64,000 nucleotides of DNA from Flavobacteriales bacterium (lineage in GTDB: Bacteria; Bacteroidota; Bacteroidia; Flavobacteriales_F; PHOS-HE28): positions 1 to 64,000 of the forward strand of contig JADKGB010000011.1 in NCBI GenBank assembly GCA_016717225.1, given 5' to 3'. Shown here one piece after another: positions 60,448 through 64,000 of this stretch. Position 1 is the first letter of the stretch. The number at the start of each line of letters is the position of its first letter. The notes below the pieces were generated by a model that saw only the letters and a program-made list of their open reading frames with translations, did no database searches and was not told the origin of the DNA. The translations under genes were made by a program, and so were the position numbers.

Positions 60448-61353
60448 TCAGTGGTGTTGCAGTGCGCAAATTTCGTTCGCTCGTTCCATTTCAATAGTCG
60501 CGTGCTGCACCCCAAGCGCGCTCAAGGTTTCGCGAACAGTTTGTTTGAGCGTCGCCTGCGCTTCTGGTTCAGCAACATCCGTGACGATATGCACCGTGAG
60601 AACCGTGTAGTGACCATCGAGGGTCCAGGTATGCTGATCATGCGTGCTCAATACGTTCGGTAAAGCGCGCAATGCTTGTGTGATGCGCTGCTCATCGATC
60701 CCGGACGGAAGGCGCTGCATGAGTATGCCAGTACCCTCCTTGAACACCTTCATCGCGTTCCACCCGATGAACAAAGCGATGCCCAAGGACATCAACGGAT
60801 CGATCCAGGTGACCTGGCTGAAGAACATCGCCAAGCCACCGACCAGGATCACCGCCCAGCTCATTACATCTTCCAATAGGTGGAGGCGAGCTCCCTTTTC
60901 ATTCATCGAATGCCCACCCCGAAGCGCGGCAATGGCCAGGAAATTCATCACCAGTCCGAAGACAGCGATCGCCATAATGCCCGGTGCATATGGCTCAGCT
61001 GCCATGTTGATCCGTGAGATCGTGAAAGCGAGCAGAGCTACCGAACCGATGCCAAGCACAATGCTTGCCAGCCAGCCACCGAGCATGCTGTAACGACCGT
61101 ATCCGTATGAGTATCGAGCGTCCCGGCCTCGCAGCGACACGCGTTGCAGGTACCACGCCGCACCCAGGATCAGGCAATCGCCTATATCGTGCAACGCGCC
61201 GCCCAGCACCGCTGAACTGTTCGTCCACCAAGCACCACCCAGTTCTACGACCGTGAAAAGTCCGTTCAGCAGAAAAGCCGCGCGCAAGCGCTTCGATCCA
61301 ACATGTTCGTGTTCAGCGAACCCATGGTGATGGTCATGATGCGCATGAGACAT
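60448..61353 (-). CDS. Cation diffusion facilitator (zinc/divalent-cation efflux)
   Basis: 301 residues. Histidine-rich N-terminus (H-A-H-H-D-H-H-H), six hydrophobic spans and the metal-site motifs H-D-x-G-D in TM2 (A-L-H-D-I-G-D-C) and the matching H-x-x-E-D in TM5 (L-H-L-L-E-D-V-M-S). A cytoplasmic C-terminal domain follows. Exports zinc or a related metal. Start ATG 61353 chosen over a TTG at 61368; it is preceded by a 12-nt TA-box. Confidence 0.9.
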   Translation of the reverse strand: MSHAHHDHHHGFAEHEHVGSKRLRAAFLLNGLFTVVELGGAWWTNSSAVLGGALHDIGDCLILGAAWYLQRVSLRGRDARYSYGYGRYSMLGGWLASIVLGIGSVALLAFTISRINMAAEPYAPGIMAIAVFGLVMNFLAIAALRGGHSMNEKGARLHLLEDVMSWAVILVGGLAMFFSQVTWIDPLMSLGIALFIGWNAMKVFKEGTGILMQRLPSGIDEQRITQALRALPNVLSTHDQHTWTLDGHYTVLTVHIVTDVAEPEAQATLKQTVRETLSALGVQHATIEMERANEICALQHH

Positions 61354-61365
61354 ATGCCGAAAGTA
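61354..61365 (-). promoter_or_regulatory. TA-box exactly 12 nt before the cation pump gene
   Basis: On the minus strand TACTTTCGGCAT directly precedes the ATG (61353). Confidence 0.45.
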
Positions 61366-61406
61366 CAATTGCCCAGTACGCTGGTTCCGTTCACCAATGG
61401 ATCGTT

Positions 61407-63356
61407 TCAGCCTACCACGACTCGGCCGGTCCGCTTCGCCAATGCCTTCTTCACCTCGTTCAATTGCTGGATCTCTTGAAGGGTGATCAGCACGTTCATC
61501 TCATCGTCGGTCTTCAACGTTTCCTGCTTGTCACGGATCATTCGGTCTACTCGTCGCTCCAGTAGGATGTCCACTCCTTCCTCCACGGCATCACGCAGTT
61601 GTTCGTTCTCCCGCGTTACATGGATCTTGTGGCGTGCTTTCCAGTTCGGGCTCAACACGTGTTTCTCAGTAAGCAGGTCGATGCTGAGGCCTCGCCAACC
61701 CTCGTCAACATGGTTCGCATAACGCACTCCTTCCACCGGTTCGCCCAAGTTGGTCTGGTGCCGGTAGTCGAGATAAATGGCTTGGAACAATGGCTCGTCC
61801 AAGCTGATATCGTCTACCGCCAAGCGCGAGAACATCAGTTCGGCCACGCTCATTTCTTCATCGTTCGCAGTGCCATCGTCGGCTTGAATGGAAACGCTGA
61901 TGCGCTCGTGGCCGTAGTTCAATAGGATACGCAACAGGTCGCGTTCCTGTGGCAATGTGCCCAGCACTTCCACATCGGGCTGGGGTGGCGCTACTTCTGG
62001 TGCGAGTACTTCCTCAAAAACGGGCGCATCGCCACCCAGCCGTTTGCGATAACCTCGGCGCAGCGATTTGTTCAACTCGCTCACCAGCGCCTGCTCGCTC
62101 ACCTGCATCATGCGCGCGCATTGTTGCACGTATAGCGAACGCAGCACATGATCCTGGATCAGCGCGAGACTTTCCACCATCTCGTGGATGGCAGCGGCTT
62201 TGCGCACGGGATCGCCCTCCGTTTCGCGAACGAGCATGTCCGCTTTGAATACCAGGAAGTCTTTCGCATTGGCCTCCAGAAAAGCCGTGATCTCGCTGCT
62301 GCTGCGCGTGCGGGCAAAGCTGTCCGGGTCGTCGCCATCCGGGAACAGCACCACCTTCACGCTAAGTCCTTCTGCAAGGATCAGGTCGATACCGCGCAAC
62401 GAGGCTTTGATGCCTGCCGGATCACCATCGTACAAAATGGTGACCGCGGTGCTGTAACGCTTGATCAACCGCACTTGGTCTTGCGTGAGCGATGTGCCAC
62501 TGCTGGCCACTACGTTGGTAATACCAGCCTGATGCAAACTGATCACATCCGTGTATCCTTCTACCAGACAGCAGTTGTTCTTTTCCGCAATGGCCTTTCG
62601 TGCGTACGAGATGCCATAGAGAGAGCGGCTCTTCACGTACAGCACGCTCTCCGGGCTGTTGAAGTACTTCGGGAGTTTCTTGTCGCTCTTCAGCGTGCGC
62701 GCCCCGAAGCCGATGGGTTGGCCTGTAAGGCCGTGGATGGGGAATGTGATGCGGCCCTGGAAGAAATCCCATGGATCGCCATTGTCGCGAAGTTTGATCC
62801 ACCCTGCTTTTTCAAGCAGCTCTTTCGCGAACCCATGCGTGATCGCTGCTTTCGCGAACGCATTTCCATTCTCGGGAACATAACCGAGTTGGAATTCCTT
62901 GATGGTATCGTCGCGGAAACCTCGCTCGCGGAAGTAGCTGAGGCCGATGCGTTGGCCCTCATCCGTGTTCCACAATTGGTCTATACTCCAGGTCATGGCC
63001 CATTGTTGAACCACGCCCAAGCTTTCGCGTTCGCTCTGCTCTACCTGTTGTTCGGCCGTTTGCTCTTCTTCCTCCAGTTCAATGTTATAGCGCTTGGCGA
63101 GCCATTTGATGGCTTCAGAAAAGGAGAGGTGCTCCTGTTTCTGCAAAAAGCTGATCGCATCCCCGCTTTCGCCACAACCGAAGCACTTGTAAATGCCGAG
63201 GTGCGGACTCACATTGAACGAGGGCGTCTTCTCGTTGTGGAACGGACAAAGCCCAAGGTATCGTGGCCCCTTACGCTTGAGGTCGAGGAACTCACCGAGC
63301 ACCTCTTCCACGCGCATCACGTCTTTTACTTGCTGTACCGAGCGAGGACTGATCAC
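61407..63356 (-). CDS. dnaG: DNA primase
   Basis: 649 residues. CHC2 zinc finger: C37-P-F-H40 and C58-F-G-C61. The TOPRIM domain has V-E-G-Y-T-D and the D-G-D metal motif (L-Y-D-G-D-P-A-G). The last third binds helicase and is poorly conserved. GTG start. Synthesises RNA primers for replication. Confidence 0.95.
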   Translation of the reverse strand: MISPRSVQQVKDVMRVEEVLGEFLDLKRKGPRYLGLCPFHNEKTPSFNVSPHLGIYKCFGCGESGDAISFLQKQEHLSFSEAIKWLAKRYNIELEEEEQTAEQQVEQSERESLGVVQQWAMTWSIDQLWNTDEGQRIGLSYFRERGFRDDTIKEFQLGYVPENGNAFAKAAITHGFAKELLEKAGWIKLRDNGDPWDFFQGRITFPIHGLTGQPIGFGARTLKSDKKLPKYFNSPESVLYVKSRSLYGISYARKAIAEKNNCCLVEGYTDVISLHQAGITNVVASSGTSLTQDQVRLIKRYSTAVTILYDGDPAGIKASLRGIDLILAEGLSVKVVLFPDGDDPDSFARTRSSSEITAFLEANAKDFLVFKADMLVRETEGDPVRKAAAIHEMVESLALIQDHVLRSLYVQQCARMMQVSEQALVSELNKSLRRGYRKRLGGDAPVFEEVLAPEVAPPQPDVEVLGTLPQERDLLRILLNYGHERISVSIQADDGTANDEEMSVAELMFSRLAVDDISLDEPLFQAIYLDYRHQTNLGEPVEGVRYANHVDEGWRGLSIDLLTEKHVLSPNWKARHKIHVTRENEQLRDAVEEGVDILLERRVDRMIRDKQETLKTDDEMNVLITLQEIQQLNEVKKALAKRTGRVVVG

Positions 63357-63404
63357 GGGCTGTTTCCGAAAAGGGCCGTGAATTTACCCCGTGGTCTTAG
63401 GGTG

Positions 63405-63420
63405 ATCAACGATCGTTGAT
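63405..63420. promoter_or_regulatory. 16-nt perfect palindrome between dnaG and the MORN-like gene
   Basis: ATCAACGATCGTTGAT, spanning the stop codon of the MORN-like gene and about 49 nt before the dnaG GTG. Could be an operator or a coincidence of the stop region. Confidence 0.35.
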
Positions 63421-63927
63421 AACTGCCCCTGTCGAATCGTATTTCACCGTTCTCAGCAAGCCTCCGCCAAGGTCAAAAAACGACCATTCTCCTACCGGAT
63501 GGCCATTTCGGCTATCGCCGCTGTAGTAAGGGTTGCCGTTCTCGTGGAAGACCGTGGTAAGACCGTGGTTCAACCCATGTTGATACTCACTTCGGCTTTT
63601 GACCTTGCCACTGGCGTGGTAGCTGGTCCATAGTCCTTCGCGTTGACCGTTGAGGATTTGGCCTTCCATCAGTAGAAGTCCACTTTGGCTCCTGTACACA
63701 TGTGGGCCATCTTTCAAGGAATCATTCACCATCGCACGCCGAGCAGAGTCGGCTTTTTCTACAACGCGGGCGCTGTCAATGATGGAACGTGCACGTTCGA
63801 GATCAGCGGGCTGCCCACAGGAGAAGAGGATCAGTGCCGCGAATGCAGACGGCAATATGCAGCGGTGCGCTGCCAACCGCCAACTGCCAACTATCGGTTC
63901 ACCAACTTCTGCGAACGGGTCTTTCAT
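63406..63927 (-). CDS. MORN-repeat-like lipoprotein
   Basis: 173 residues. A long N-terminal signal ends in a lipobox (L-F-S-C-G; Cys at about 37). The C-terminal 100 residues carry YwqK/MORN-type units (N-G-Q-R-E-G-L-W-x-S-Y-H-A-S-G-K-V-K-S and H-E-N-G-N-P-Y-Y-S-G). Relatives occur as antitoxin-like or envelope proteins; the role here is unknown. It lies directly upstream of dnaG on the same strand. Confidence 0.78.
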   Translation of the reverse strand: MKDPFAEVGEPIVGSWRLAAHRCILPSAFAALILFSCGQPADLERARSIIDSARVVEKADSARRAMVNDSLKDGPHVYRSQSGLLLMEGQILNGQREGLWTSYHASGKVKSRSEYQHGLNHGLTTVFHENGNPYYSGDSRNGHPVGEWSFFDLGGGLLRTVKYDSTGAVINDR

Positions 63928-63938
63928 CTGCGGTGATC

Positions 63939-64000
63939 CTACTTGGTGCGTTCTACCGTTAACTGCAGCAAGCCTTCGAGCGAGCGGCGCGCATCGGTCT
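63939..64000 (-). CDS. 3' end of an unidentified gene
   Basis: Reading from the window edge on the minus strand, 19 residues (T-D-A-R-R-S-L-E-G-L-L-Q-L-T-V-E-R-T-K) end at TAG 63941-63939, 11 nt before the MORN-like gene start. The helical, charged composition looks coding, but the family cannot be told. Confidence 0.4.
   Translation of the reverse strand, partial: TDARRSLEGLLQLTVERTK

Noticed and set aside
1..64000. CRISPR arrays, tRNA or rRNA genes
   Set aside because: No regularly spaced direct repeats with unique spacers were found, and no cloverleaf or conserved rRNA stretches in the intergenic gaps.

Overview
The window is a 64 kb piece of a Bacteroidota chromosome, most likely from the Flavobacteriales. 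Evidence: many secreted proteins end in type IX secretion (T9SS) sorting domains of type A or the gliding-motility-associated type B; promoters have a TAnnTTTG-like -7 box and almost no Shine-Dalgarno sites; and there is a DAHP synthase-chorismate mutase fusion, a MoaC-MoaB fusion and a DUF6341/DUF6427 pair beside purD. GC is moderately high for the group. I saw no rRNA, tRNA, CRISPR array, prophage or transposase.

Layout. 0-2 kb: damaged accessory DNA (an ORF interrupted by TGA, and a nuclease-like gene with two frameshifts). 2-6 kb: class I ribonucleotide reductase, nrdB then nrdA, with nrdA carrying one frameshift. 6.5-9 kb: quinone oxidoreductase and DAHP synthase/chorismate mutase. 9-12.4 kb: a large FG-GAP/UnbV T9SS protein and a lipoprotein. 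12.4-21.8 kb: a molybdenum cofactor cluster (thiF-like, tauE, moeA, mobA, moaD, moaE, moaCB, then moaA on the other strand, and fdhD) containing a GxxExxY gene flanked by inverted repeats, a nucleoid-associated protein, tag and a GrpB-family gene. 21.9-24.8 kb: M1 peptidase and metF. 25-33.3 kb: three paralogous nidogen-domain (NIDO) surface proteins around an ECF sigma factor and a membrane-anchored partner that itself carries a T9SS type B domain. 33.4-39.1 kb: lepA, a second FG-GAP protein with a dockerin-like tail, and a polytopic membrane protein.

39.2-43.5 kb holds what looks like a self-contained ECF regulon: sigma factor, triple-repeat anti-sigma, two paralogous small secreted TonB-C-like proteins and an outer-membrane protein. 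Each of its four transcription units has the same promoter, TGTAAC-N17-(C/G)GTC followed by (C/A)(T/A)ATG. This is the best candidate for an undescribed system.

43.6-53 kb: yebC, a NIT-domain histidine kinase, an acyl-CoA carboxylase beta subunit, a TPR kinase/LuxR regulator pair, a lipoprotein, a second TauE and a redoxin. 53.4-56.7 kb: purD, DUF6341, DUF6427 and purQ. 56.7-64 kb: a CotH-kinase protein, a T9SS protein sharing a repeat module with one NIDO protein, a cation efflux pump with an unreported 50-codon follower gene, dnaG, a MORN-like lipoprotein and the 3' end of an unidentified gene.

Six genes have a TA-box starting exactly 12 nt before the start codon, which suggests widespread leaderless transcription. 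Protein roles are assigned from motifs read in the translations, with no database search, so family names are recognitions, not measured hits.
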